From contig NZ_CP010054.1 of the NCBI RefSeq assembly GCF_000801315.1, forward strand, positions 434,001-498,000: a stretch of DNA of 64,000 nt, given 5' to 3'. Source of the DNA: Hymenobacter sp. DG25B (GTDB lineage Bacteria > Bacteroidota > Bacteroidia > Cytophagales > Hymenobacteraceae). This document shows, piece by piece, positions 25,543 through 33,317 of the stretch; position 1 is the first letter of the stretch; every line of letters begins with the position of its first letter. A program made the position numbers and the translations under genes. The notes beneath the pieces are model-generated. The model saw nothing but the letters and a program-made list of their open reading frames with translations, had not been told where the DNA came from and made no database searches.

Positions 25543-27096
25543 TTGAGCGCCTTTCCATTTATTCCTGATTCTGTGATTAGCAGTATTCTGACGTGGGCCA
25601 TGCAGCGGCGCCTGACCAGCATCAACCATTTCCGCGAGCATCCCCTGGAAGTGCAGGAGCAGGTATATGCCAGTCTGCTGCAGCAGGCTCAGAACACGGA
25701 ATGGGGCCGGCAATACGGCTACGTTGATGCGCCCTCGCGGCGGGAGTTTAGCCAGCGGGTACCCGTGAGCAGCTACGAGCAGCTATACCCATACCTGGAA
25801 CGCATGCTGCACGGCGCTTCCGATGTATTGTGGCCCGGTGCAGTAGAGTGGTTTGCCAAATCCAGCGGTACCACCAATGCCCGCAGCAAGTACATTCCCA
25901 TGTCGCCGCAGTCTTTGCACGAGTGCCACTACCGCGCCGGGCGCGACATGGTGGCCATGGCCACCAGTCTGTATCCGGAGGCCGATGTACTGGCCGGCAA
26001 AACCCTTTCCCTGGGTGGCACGCACGCCAGCAACCCCTTCCGGCCAGGTACCGGCTCGCGCGTGGGTGATGTTTCGGCGGTAGTGATGCAAAACCTGCCG
26101 GTGTGGGCCGAGTTTCTGCGCACCCCGCCGCTGGAGCTGGCCCTGCTGGATGAATGGGAGGAGAAAATTGAGCGGATTGCCCGCCATGTGCAGCACGTAG
26201 ACGTTACCACCCTGGCCGGCGTACCCACCTGGATGATTGTGCTGCTTCGCCGCGTAGTGGAGCTGTCTGGGGCGACTGATATCAGCGAGGTGTGGCCCAA
26301 TCTGCGGCTGTTTCTGCACGGGGCGGTGGCCTTTGGACCCTACCGGGAGCTTTTCCGCCAGCTGATTCCCAGCGCGCAGATGCGCTACTTGGAGATATAC
26401 AACGCCTCGGAAGGCTACTTCGCCTTTCAGGATCAGCCCGATTCGGAGGACATGCTTCTGCTCCTCGACCACGGCGTGTACTACGAATTTCTGCCCGCGG
26501 ATCAGTTTGAAGCCGAAAACCCGCAAACAATTTTGCTGGAGGAAGTGGAGCTGGGCAAAAGCTATGCGCTAATCATCAGCACTAATGCCGGCCTGTGGCG
26601 CTATAAAATTGGGGATACCGTGCGCTTCACCTGCCTGGCGCCCTACCGCATTCGTATCACCGGCCGCACCAAGCATTTTTTAAATGCCTTTGGCGAGGAG
26701 GTGGTCATAGAAAACGCCGAGGCCGCGCTGGCCGCTGCCTGCCAGGCCACCGGCGCCCTGGTGCGTGACTTTACGGCCGCCCCCATCTACTTCGAAACCG
26801 ACAGCAACACCTCCCGTGGGGGGCATCAATGGCTGATAGAGTTTGCCCAGCCGCCCAGCAGCCCCGCGCACTTTGCCCAGGTACTAGACCAGACGCTACG
26901 CAGTTTAAACTCTGATTACGATGCCAAGCGCCACCGCAATCTGGCCCTGGCAGCTCCCCAAATTACCGCGCTGCCGGCCCGTACGTTTGAGCAATGGCTG
27001 GCTAATAAAGGCAAGCTGGGCGGCCAGCATAAAGTGCCGCGCCTAAGCAACTCGCGCGAGGTAGTGGATGAGATTCTAATCCAACTAAAAGATTAG
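25543..27096 (+). CDS. GH3 (auxin-responsive promoter) family acyl-acid-amide synthetase-like protein
   Basis: 517 residues from TTG 25543; GTG 25573 is the next option. GH3 enzymes are ANL-superfamily adenylating enzymes that join acids to amino acids. Visible: KSSGTTNARSKYIP near residue 108 (the ATP-binding P-loop, SSGTT), YNASEGYFAFQ near 287 (second ATP motif), YRYKIGD-like WRYKIGDTVRF near 352 and GRTKHFLNAFGEEVV near 378 (hinge and C-domain). All core motifs are intact, so it should be active. The bacterial substrate is unknown. It is 117 bases after lptB. Confidence 0.9.
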   Translation: MSAFPFIPDSVISSILTWAMQRRLTSINHFREHPLEVQEQVYASLLQQAQNTEWGRQYGYVDAPSRREFSQRVPVSSYEQLYPYLERMLHGASDVLWPGAVEWFAKSSGTTNARSKYIPMSPQSLHECHYRAGRDMVAMATSLYPEADVLAGKTLSLGGTHASNPFRPGTGSRVGDVSAVVMQNLPVWAEFLRTPPLELALLDEWEEKIERIARHVQHVDVTTLAGVPTWMIVLLRRVVELSGATDISEVWPNLRLFLHGAVAFGPYRELFRQLIPSAQMRYLEIYNASEGYFAFQDQPDSEDMLLLLDHGVYYEFLPADQFEAENPQTILLEEVELGKSYALIISTNAGLWRYKIGDTVRFTCLAPYRIRITGRTKHFLNAFGEEVVIENAEAALAAACQATGALVRDFTAAPIYFETDSNTSRGGHQWLIEFAQPPSSPAHFAQVLDQTLRSLNSDYDAKRHRNLALAAPQITALPARTFEQWLANKGKLGGQHKVPRLSNSREVVDEILIQLKD

Positions 27097-27140
27097 TTGT
27101 AAATTACGGGAGGCCATCTTATCCCTTGACTGGTATCCCC

Positions 27141-27665
27141 ATGCAGCGTGCTTCTCTCCATTACCTCGGGTTTCTAAGCCGCTACCACAGTTGTATGTAC
27201 CCTTTGTTTGTGTGCATAGGGCTGCTGGGAAGTTGTGCTACGCTTCATGGGCAGCAGCCAGCAGCGTCTAAACCGGCGCCCAACCGCTTTGATACCAAAG
27301 GGGAAAGGAAGGGAAAGTGGCAGGAGTATTTTGATGCGCACAACACCCAGCTGGCCTCGCAGGGGCGGTACCGGCACGGCCACCCGATAGGTCGTTGGCG
27401 CTACTATGGGCCGCAAACGGGCCTGGAGCGGGTAGAGCGCTACCACTGGCTGCAGCCAGGGGTGCTCACGCTCACGTATTATCACCCAAGTGGTACTATA
27501 GCCAAGCAGGGCCGGGCCCGGATAGCGTCAGAGCCTGATGGCATTCATTTTTATTGGTATGGTATCTGGCGTATCTATAACCCGGCAGGAGAGCCAATAC
27601 AAGAGGAGGAGTATGTAGTAGGGAAGCTCTTTAGCCGGAAAGCAATAAAAAAAGTGAGAAAATGA
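27141..27665 (+). CDS. MORN/YwqK-like lipoprotein
   Basis: 174 residues from ATG 27141; ATG 27195 would give a shorter signal. The segment LFVCIGLLGSCATL is a lipobox with an invariant Cys. The mature part has repeated G-x-W/Y turns of the MORN-variant kind (GKWQEYFDAHNT, GRYRHGHPIGRWRYYG, YHPSGTIAKQGRARI, GIWRIYNPAGEPIQEEEY), the repeat found in YwqK-type proteins of Bacteroidota. Function not assigned. Followed by an AT-rich spacer. Confidence 0.65.
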   Translation: MQRASLHYLGFLSRYHSCMYPLFVCIGLLGSCATLHGQQPAASKPAPNRFDTKGERKGKWQEYFDAHNTQLASQGRYRHGHPIGRWRYYGPQTGLERVERYHWLQPGVLTLTYYHPSGTIAKQGRARIASEPDGIHFYWYGIWRIYNPAGEPIQEEEYVVGKLFSRKAIKKVRK

Positions 27666-27819
27666 ACTTAGCTGGAGAATCCAGGATTATGCTAAAACCC
27701 GTAGAATCAGCTATATAAGCTTTATATTATTTATCGGATATATTAATCCGGATAAGTATAATTCTTATAGAATAAGTTCTATATTAGTGACAAGGTTCTC
27801 CCCCTAAAATCCCCGCCCT

Positions 27820-28068
27820 GTGTCCACTGTTGCAACTCACTCCCAAAATCGGTCGTCGGGCCGGAGCCGGCGTTATTATTCCAGCCGGCAGAAATCGAGT
27901 AAGACGCTCACCAATAAGATAGTCCTGGGGTTTCTGGGCTTTTTATTGCTGACGCTGCTGGTTAGTTTAATTGTAATTGCGGTAAAGACCACCATGGCGG
28001 GCGAGGGGGCTATAAAGCACAGCGCGGCGCTGTGGCCGGTTACTACCTTGGGCCGCAGGCTTGGCTGA
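27820..28068 (+). CDS. Small single-pass membrane protein
   Basis: 82 residues from GTG 27820. Ser/Arg-rich basic N-terminus (SGRSRRYYSSRQKSSKT) and one clear transmembrane helix (residues about 33-55, KIVLGFLGFLLLTLLVSLIVIAV), so the N-terminus should be cytoplasmic. No family recognised; the C-terminus ends 26 bases from the end of the convergent TIGR00266 gene. Confidence 0.5.
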   Translation: MSTVATHSQNRSSGRSRRYYSSRQKSSKTLTNKIVLGFLGFLLLTLLVSLIVIAVKTTMAGEGAIKHSAALWPVTTLGRRLG

Positions 28069-28094
28069 GCAGGAAAGCGGTAAACCGTCGGCTG

Positions 28095-28877
28095 CTATTC
28101 GTCCAGAATGCCACCTACCAGGTTGCCCAGTACGCCGCCGCTTTCTTTGCGGGCATTGGTGCCGTTGGGCATCAGGGCCTGAATCAGCTTCTTCACGGGC
28201 ATCGATTGCAGCCATACGCGGCCGGTGCCGCGCAGGGTAGCCAGCAATAGCCCCTCACCCCCAAAAATCATCGATTTCAGGCCGCCGGCCCGCGTGATGT
28301 CAAAGTCGATGCCGGGCTCAAAGGCTACCACGCAGCCGGTATCTACGCGGAGCAGCTCGTTATGGAGGTGCTTCTCGATGATGGTGCCGCCCGCGTGAAT
28401 GAAAGCTTTGCCGTCGCCGGTGAGTTTCTGCAGAATAAAACCCTCGCCGCCGAAGAAGCCAGCGCCCAGCCGCCGGTTGAAGTGAATGGCAATCTTAGTG
28501 CCCCGGGCGGCCGCCAGAAAACCATCTTTCTGCACAATCAGCCCTTGGGGCAGCAGGCGCAAATCAATAGGGAGAATAGTACCCGGGTAGGGCGCCGAGA
28601 AGGCCACGCGGCTTTTGCCATGGCTGCCCCGGTGCGTGAAGTGCGTCATAAACAGAGACTCACCCGTAATCAGGCGCGAGCCGGCCGAAAACAGCTTGCC
28701 CATTAAGCCCTGATCGGGCTCGGAGCCGTCGCCCATTTTAGTTTCGAAAGCAATGGCCTCCTCCATGTACACCATGGCGCCCGCCTCGGCAATGACGGTT
28801 TCCTGCGGGTCGAGCTCTATTTCCAATACCTGAATATCGGAGCCAAGAATGCGGTAGTCAATGTCGTGGGCTTGCAT
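28095..28877 (-). CDS. TIGR00266/AIM24 family protein
   Basis: 260 residues. The family folds as a beta-prism trimer. Hallmarks: [12 protein letters not shown] near residue 28, [11 protein letters not shown] near 72, [23 protein letters not shown] near 105, [23 protein letters not shown] near 143 and the C-terminal [22 protein letters not shown]. The last 25 residues are a Gly/Asn-rich tail. Roles reported for relatives are in mitochondria (AIM24) and unclear in bacteria. Nothing in the neighbourhood indicates the job here. Confidence 0.9.
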   Translation of the reverse strand: MQAHDIDYRILGSDIQVLEIELDPQETVIAEAGAMVYMEEAIAFETKMGDGSEPDQGLMGKLFSAGSRLITGESLFMTHFTHRGSHGKSRVAFSAPYPGTILPIDLRLLPQGLIVQKDGFLAAARGTKIAIHFNRRLGAGFFGGEGFILQKLTGDGKAFIHAGGTIIEKHLHNELLRVDTGCVVAFEPGIDFDITRAGGLKSMIFGGEGLLLATLRGTGRVWLQSMPVKKLIQALMPNGTNARKESGGVLGNLVGGILDE

Positions 28878-29018
28878 AGCGGGTCAGTAAGTTTGCGGAC
28901 CCAAGTATAGCAAACTGCCGATAAATAGCGCTTACCCGGCGGATTCAATATCTGCTCCAAGCCCGGTGCTGCTGGCCAGAACACCGGGCTTGAGGCATTT
29001 CATAGGCTGGGCACGATG

Positions 29019-29396
29019 TTATTCATCCTCCACGGTATCCATGGCGCTATCTGAAACATCTTCGGTGGCGGCGTCCTCGGCTTTGCTGGCCTTTTTCTTA
29101 GCCTCCCGGCTGGTGCGGCGCATAAAATCTTCTTCCGATTCTTCGGGCTCCTGGGCTGCCGAGTCTTCTACCGGGAATTCTTCCTCGTCTTTCTCGCCAA
29201 ACTGCCCGTCGCGATTCACCAGCTTTTTGTCGCGCACGTGGCGGTTCAGGAAGGTGTTAATTTCCTCAATAGAATAGTTGGAGGTGATTTCGCCCAGCGG
29301 GTTTACCTTGATTTCAAACCCTTCCAGATCCTTATGCACCTTGGCCTTTTTCTCGGGGTCGACGGTTTTTTTCTTATTGACGGGTTTCTTAGCCAT
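29019..29396 (-). CDS. Small highly charged conserved protein
   Basis: 125 residues. Basic N-terminus (MAKKPVNKKKTVDPEKKAKVH), a central DLEGFEIKVNPLGEITSNYSIEEINTF region that looks folded, and an acidic disordered tail ending DTVEDE. The middle recalls a Bacteroidota-wide family of small uncharacterised proteins found next to housekeeping genes. It lies directly downstream of gltX on the same strand (about 120 bases after it). Function not known. Confidence 0.7.
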   Translation of the reverse strand: MAKKPVNKKKTVDPEKKAKVHKDLEGFEIKVNPLGEITSNYSIEEINTFLNRHVRDKKLVNRDGQFGEKDEEEFPVEDSAAQEPEESEEDFMRRTSREAKKKASKAEDAATEDVSDSAMDTVEDE

Positions 29397-29517
29397 AACA
29401 TCCAGCGTGGTTCGTGAAGAGAAAAGCCGGCGCCACCCTCATAAGCACGAAGGCCGCTCCGCAGCAATGCTGTACGAAGCGGCCCCGGTGGCGGATGCCT
29501 TTAGGCAGAAATGCTGG

Positions 29518-31077
29518 TTAAGCTGAAGCGTGAGCGGCTAGGTTGCTAATGGCCGTTTCCAGCCGCTGCGCGGTTTCTTCCGCGCCCAGAATGCTCATAA
29601 TGGCCATTAGATCGGGGCCAGCGGCGGCGCCGGTTACGGCCACGCGCAGGGCCTGCAGTACCTGGCCTATTTTGATGCCCTGGCGCTCCAATACCTGCGT
29701 GAGCAGGGCCTTAATGCCATCAGCCGTCGTGTCGGCGGCTGCAGGTAGCTGCTGGGCAAACTCAGCGAGGGCGCCGGCTACTTGGGCATTCCATTTTTTG
29801 CTGATCACCTGCTCATCGTAGCTGGTGGGGCGGTGGAAGAACAGCTGTGCCTCTTTGGCCAGATCAGCCGGGAAGGTGGCGCGCTCTTTCACCAGCGCCG
29901 CAATCTGCTCGGCTTTAGCAGGGGGCACGTCCAGGCCCTGGGCCTGGAGGGCGTTCAGCAGGTACTGGGCCAGCTCCGCATCGGGTTTGGCGCGCAGGTA
30001 TTGCTCGTTGTACCAGCGCACTTTGTTCTGATCAAAGCGGGCCGGGGATTTGCTCACGCGCTCAATGGTGAAAGTCGCAATCAGCTCGTCCATGGTAAAC
30101 AGCTCCTGCTGCGTGCCGGGGTTCCAGCCCAGGAAAGCCAGGAAGTTGATGAAGGCTTCGGGCAGATACCCGCTTTCACGGTAGCCGCTGCTCACGGTAG
30201 GTTCGCCGGTTTCGGCGTCTTTGCCGTGCCATTCCAGCGGGAATACTGGAAAGCCCAGCCGGTCGCCGTCGCGCTTGCTTAGCTTGCCGGTGCCGTCAGG
30301 CTTCAGCAGCAGGGGCAGGTGGGCAAACTGCGGCATGGTGCTTTCCCAGCCAAAATAGCGGTACAGCAGCACGTGCAGCGGCGCCGAGGGCAGCCACTCT
30401 TCGCCCCGAATCACGTGGGTGATTTCCATCAAATGGTCATCCACGATGTTGGCCAGATGGTACGTGGGCATACCGTCGGACTTCATCAGCACCTTATCAT
30501 CCACGCTGGAGGAGTGCACCACTACCCAGCCCCGGATCAGGTCGTTGAAGCGGATTTCCTCCTTGCGGGGCACTTTCAGGCGGATTACGTAGGGCGTATT
30601 GTTGTCGAGCAGTTGCTTTACCTCGTCTTCAGGCAAGGTCAGCGAGTTGCGCATCTGGGCGCGTGTGATGCTGTTGTACTGCGGATTGGGCACTTTAGCG
30701 GCCGTGAGGCGGGCGCGCATGGCGTCCAGCTCCTCCGGCGTATCAAAGGCATAATAGGCATGGCCGCTGTCCAGCAGCTGCTGGGCATACTGCAGGTACA
30801 TGGGTTTCCGCTCGCTCTGCCGGTAAGGGGCGTGGGGGCCGGGAGTTTCGGTCCAGGGGCTTTCATCCAGCGTGATGCCGCACCATTCCAGGCTCTGGCG
30901 GATGTAGTCTTCGGCGCCGGGCACAAAGCGGTTCTGGTCGGTGTCCTCGATGCGCAGCAGCATTTTGCCGCCCAGCTTGCGGGCCAGCAGGTAGTTGTAG
31001 AGCGCGGTGCGCACGCCGCCAATGTGCAGCGGTCCGGTGGGGCTGGGCGCAAAGCGCACCCGTACTTCTCTTTCCAT
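29518..31077 (-). CDS. gltX: Glutamyl-tRNA synthetase
   Basis: 519 residues. Class I aminoacyl-tRNA synthetase. The HIGH-equivalent HIGGV sits at residues 18-22 in PTGPLHIGGVRTALYNYLL, and the KMSKS-equivalent is KLSKRDGDRLG near residue 262. IEDTD, the glutamate/ATP-site motif, is at about 43, and YHLANIVDDHLMEITHVIRGEEW at about 207. The anticodon-binding C-terminal domain is complete. Discriminating versus non-discriminating type cannot be told by eye. Confidence 0.96.
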   Translation of the reverse strand: MEREVRVRFAPSPTGPLHIGGVRTALYNYLLARKLGGKMLLRIEDTDQNRFVPGAEDYIRQSLEWCGITLDESPWTETPGPHAPYRQSERKPMYLQYAQQLLDSGHAYYAFDTPEELDAMRARLTAAKVPNPQYNSITRAQMRNSLTLPEDEVKQLLDNNTPYVIRLKVPRKEEIRFNDLIRGWVVVHSSSVDDKVLMKSDGMPTYHLANIVDDHLMEITHVIRGEEWLPSAPLHVLLYRYFGWESTMPQFAHLPLLLKPDGTGKLSKRDGDRLGFPVFPLEWHGKDAETGEPTVSSGYRESGYLPEAFINFLAFLGWNPGTQQELFTMDELIATFTIERVSKSPARFDQNKVRWYNEQYLRAKPDAELAQYLLNALQAQGLDVPPAKAEQIAALVKERATFPADLAKEAQLFFHRPTSYDEQVISKKWNAQVAGALAEFAQQLPAAADTTADGIKALLTQVLERQGIKIGQVLQALRVAVTGAAAGPDLMAIMSILGAEETAQRLETAISNLAAHASA

Positions 31078-31183
31078 AATACAGTCGGTTCGCGGCGTTT
31101 TCGGGTGGGAAAACGCCGTGCAAAGGTAGGTAATTAGCCGGGGCGGTAACAGCTGCGGCCACAGGAATACGCCACTAGATCAG

Positions 31184-31795
31184 TCAGACGATATCCAGCT
31201 CAAAATGCGCCAGCAGCCCCGGTAGACTATGCAGGGAAAAACGGGCGTTTTTCACCTCATTCTGGGCTGGATCCAGCAGCACTTCCTGTGCGGTAGAGAA
31301 ATCAGCGCCTACCAGCCTGGTTTGCCGGAAAACGGTACGGCGTAGCAGGCAATCCTGAAAAGCGGCATTGGTCAGATCAGCCTGCGTGAAGTCGGCTTCC
31401 TGCAGCGAGCAGCCCACAAATCGGGTATTCGGCAGGGCGCGGCCGTAGAACGAGGCATAGTCCAGCTGGCAGTAGTCGAAATGCACGCCAAACAGCATGT
31501 CCCGGCATACCTGGAATTGCAAACCGATGAGCTTGCAGCCGGCAAAAGCTACGTTCTGGAAGGCTGTATTGGCAATGCTGGCCCCCGCCAGATTACAGTT
31601 CTCTAACAGGCACTCACTAAAGCGCCAGCCGCTCAGGTTGGTCTGGCTGAAATCGAAGCCGATGAAGTGATAGTCCTCAAACTCGCGCTGGCCGGCCAGC
31701 TCCGGTGGCAAAGTGCGGGTCAGCACCTGCTCGGCCGGAAAATAAGAGGGTTTGCGCAGTGGTTTGGGCGGCTTACGTGAAGCAGGCGGCCGCAT
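31184..31795 (-). CDS. Pentapeptide repeat protein
   Basis: 203 residues from ATG 31795 (MRPPASRKPPKP). From residue about 50 the sequence repeats A(D/N)LxX five-residue units (FSQTNLSGWRFSECLLENCNL, TQADLTNAAFQDCLL, TRLVGADF) that fold into a right-handed square beta-helix. Its start overlaps the stop of the upstream membrane protein as TGATG, so translation is coupled. Pentapeptide proteins of this kind may mimic DNA (Qnr) or scaffold membranes; no evidence for either here. Confidence 0.85.
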   Translation of the reverse strand: MRPPASRKPPKPLRKPSYFPAEQVLTRTLPPELAGQREFEDYHFIGFDFSQTNLSGWRFSECLLENCNLAGASIANTAFQNVAFAGCKLIGLQFQVCRDMLFGVHFDYCQLDYASFYGRALPNTRFVGCSLQEADFTQADLTNAAFQDCLLRRTVFRQTRLVGADFSTAQEVLLDPAQNEVKNARFSLHSLPGLLAHFELDIV

Positions 31796-31980
31796 CAGTC
31801 CCGATTTCGATAGAGCATGAATAAGAGCAGGCCCAGGGCAGTAATGCCTCCCCGAATAGCCCAGGAGACCGTACTGCCCCACTGATCAATCCAGGTCAGG
31901 AACATGAATTTCATGCCCAACAAAGGCAGCAGCAACGACACAAACCCAATAATGAGCAGTCCCAGACCTAACTCTTTCAT
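31795..31980 (-). CDS. 61-residue two-helix membrane protein
   Basis: From ATG 31980 (MKELGLGLLIIGF). Two hydrophobic helices (residues about 5-26 and 39-57) with a short WIDQWGSTVSW linker and basic end (YRNRD). It precedes and overlaps the pentapeptide protein gene by TGATG, so the two form one unit. Reminiscent of small membrane proteins of DUF-type, no name given. Confidence 0.75.
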   Translation of the reverse strand: MKELGLGLLIIGFVSLLLPLLGMKFMFLTWIDQWGSTVSWAIRGGITALGLLLFMLYRNRD

Positions 31981-32067
31981 ACACGCCGATAAAAAACTGA
32001 CAACCTGAACTACCAGGCAGGAGCAGACCCCTGCTACGACCAAGCTAAGCCTTCCGGAGCAGATTGT

Positions 32068-32460
32068 CTACTGCGCTTTTACGGCAATACAGGATATTTC
32101 TACCTGCACATCCTTGGGCAGGCGGCTTACCTGCACGGTTTCCCGGGCCGGCGCATACTCCTTGGAGAAATAGCTGCCGTAAATTTCGTTGATGAGAGCA
32201 AAGTTGCCGAGGTCCGTTACGAAGATGCTCGTCTTTACCACATCCGCCAGCGTCAGACCGGCCGCACCCAGCACGGCCTGCAGGTTGCGCATTACCTGAT
32301 GGGTTTCCACCACTACGTCGCCGTTGCCGGTTAATTGCCCGGTTGCAGCATCCAGGGCTATCTGGCCCGAAACATAAACGGTATTGCCCGCCTGAATAGC
32401 CTGGCTGTAAGGACCAATGGGAGCGGGGGCTTCAGGAGAGTACAGGATAGTATGCGCCAT
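32068..32460 (-). CDS. ridA: RidA family enamine/imine deaminase
   Basis: 130 residues from ATG 32460 (MAHTILYSPEAPAP). Hydrolyses reactive 2-aminoacrylate and similar enamines. Marks: GPYSQAI near residue 17, YVSGQIALDAATGQL near 30, a PARETVQVSRLP stretch near 107 holding the substrate-binding Arg, and a C-terminal VEISCIAV strand (Glu). Full-length, typical. Divergent from the 3HCDH-like gene, with about 57 bases between the starts. Confidence 0.94.
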   Translation of the reverse strand: MAHTILYSPEAPAPIGPYSQAIQAGNTVYVSGQIALDAATGQLTGNGDVVVETHQVMRNLQAVLGAAGLTLADVVKTSIFVTDLGNFALINEIYGSYFSKEYAPARETVQVSRLPKDVQVEISCIAVKAQ

Positions 32461-32517
32461 GAGCAACGAGGAAATGAAGGGTGGAAGTCTATCTTTAAGC
32501 CCCCAAAGTAAACAACT

Positions 32518-33189
32518 ATGCATCTGTTTATCGTTGAAGGCAGCCATCTGGAAGCGGAGCTGCGCCGTAAATTCGGTCCGCAACATACCTACGACTTCTG
32601 CCCGGGCACTTCCTTCGACCTGCTCACGCGCCTGGGCGCGGCCGACGTGGCCTTCGACCTGCGCCCCTGGCCGGAACTGCATTATGAGCGCCCCCGCCAG
32701 CCTCTGTTTTACGACACTACCCGGCACTCGCTGGCGCAGCTATTTCATCACGAAGAAGCGCCCTTAGGCCCCGTATTTGGTTTGTGCGCCGTGCCCACCC
32801 TGCTGGACCGGCGCCTGCTGGAAGTAAGCCTATACAATGCCGCCGATGCCCCGGCACTGGCCACTGTATGTGCTGGCCTGGGCACCGAGTACCGGGTAGT
32901 AGCCGAGCGGGTAGGGCTGGTAACGCCCCGCATCGTTTCCATGATTATTAACGAAGCCTGCTACACCCTGCAGGAAGGCACTGCTTCGGTGCAGGATATC
33001 GATTTGGGGATGAAACTGGGCACCAACTACCCGCACGGCCCCTTTGAGTGGGCTAATGCTATTGGGGTGGCCCGGGTATATGATATTCTGGAAGCGCTCT
33101 ATCAGGATACGCACGAGGAGCGCTACAAAGCCTGCCCGCTGCTGAAGCATATGGCTTTGCGTGGGGAGTCTTTTGCGTTAGCAGTTTAG
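32518..33189 (+). CDS. 3-hydroxyacyl-CoA dehydrogenase-like protein with degenerate N-terminus
   Basis: 223 residues. The last 90 residues match the 3HCDH C-terminal helical domain (LVTPRIVSMIINEACYTLQEG, DIDLGMKLGTNYPHGPFEWAN). The N-terminal part is shortened: it lacks the Rossmann GxGxxG loop and keeps only a remnant of the HFFNPVPVMKLVEVV strand (GLCAVPTLLDRRLLEV). So NAD binding and catalysis are doubtful; a structural or CoA-binding role is possible. ATG at 32518 follows a TATCTTTA box at about 32489. A similar short form is widespread in Bacteroidota. Confidence 0.75.
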   Translation: MHLFIVEGSHLEAELRRKFGPQHTYDFCPGTSFDLLTRLGAADVAFDLRPWPELHYERPRQPLFYDTTRHSLAQLFHHEEAPLGPVFGLCAVPTLLDRRLLEVSLYNAADAPALATVCAGLGTEYRVVAERVGLVTPRIVSMIINEACYTLQEGTASVQDIDLGMKLGTNYPHGPFEWANAIGVARVYDILEALYQDTHEERYKACPLLKHMALRGESFALAV

Positions 33190-33265
33190 GGCAAACTCCG
33201 GTACCAACAGGGGGTACCCAAGACCGGAAGAAGCACGTTGGCGCCGCTTAGGCTGGCCGAAAAAG

Positions 33266-33299
33266 AAAAAGGGAAGTACCGACCGGTACTTCCCTTTTT
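33266..33299. terminator. Bidirectional terminator
   Basis: 15-bp arms AAAAAGGGAAGTACC with their complement and a short loop, A-tract on the left and T-tract on the right; it lies between two convergent genes (ends 33189 and 33318). Confidence 0.9.
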
Positions 33300-33317
33300 A
33301 GGCTTTGAAAGCGAAGC

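Noticed and set aside
31184..31882. Longer start for the pentapeptide protein
   Set aside because: The 29 extra residues lie over the upstream membrane protein gene and do not fit the TGATG-coupled start at 31795.
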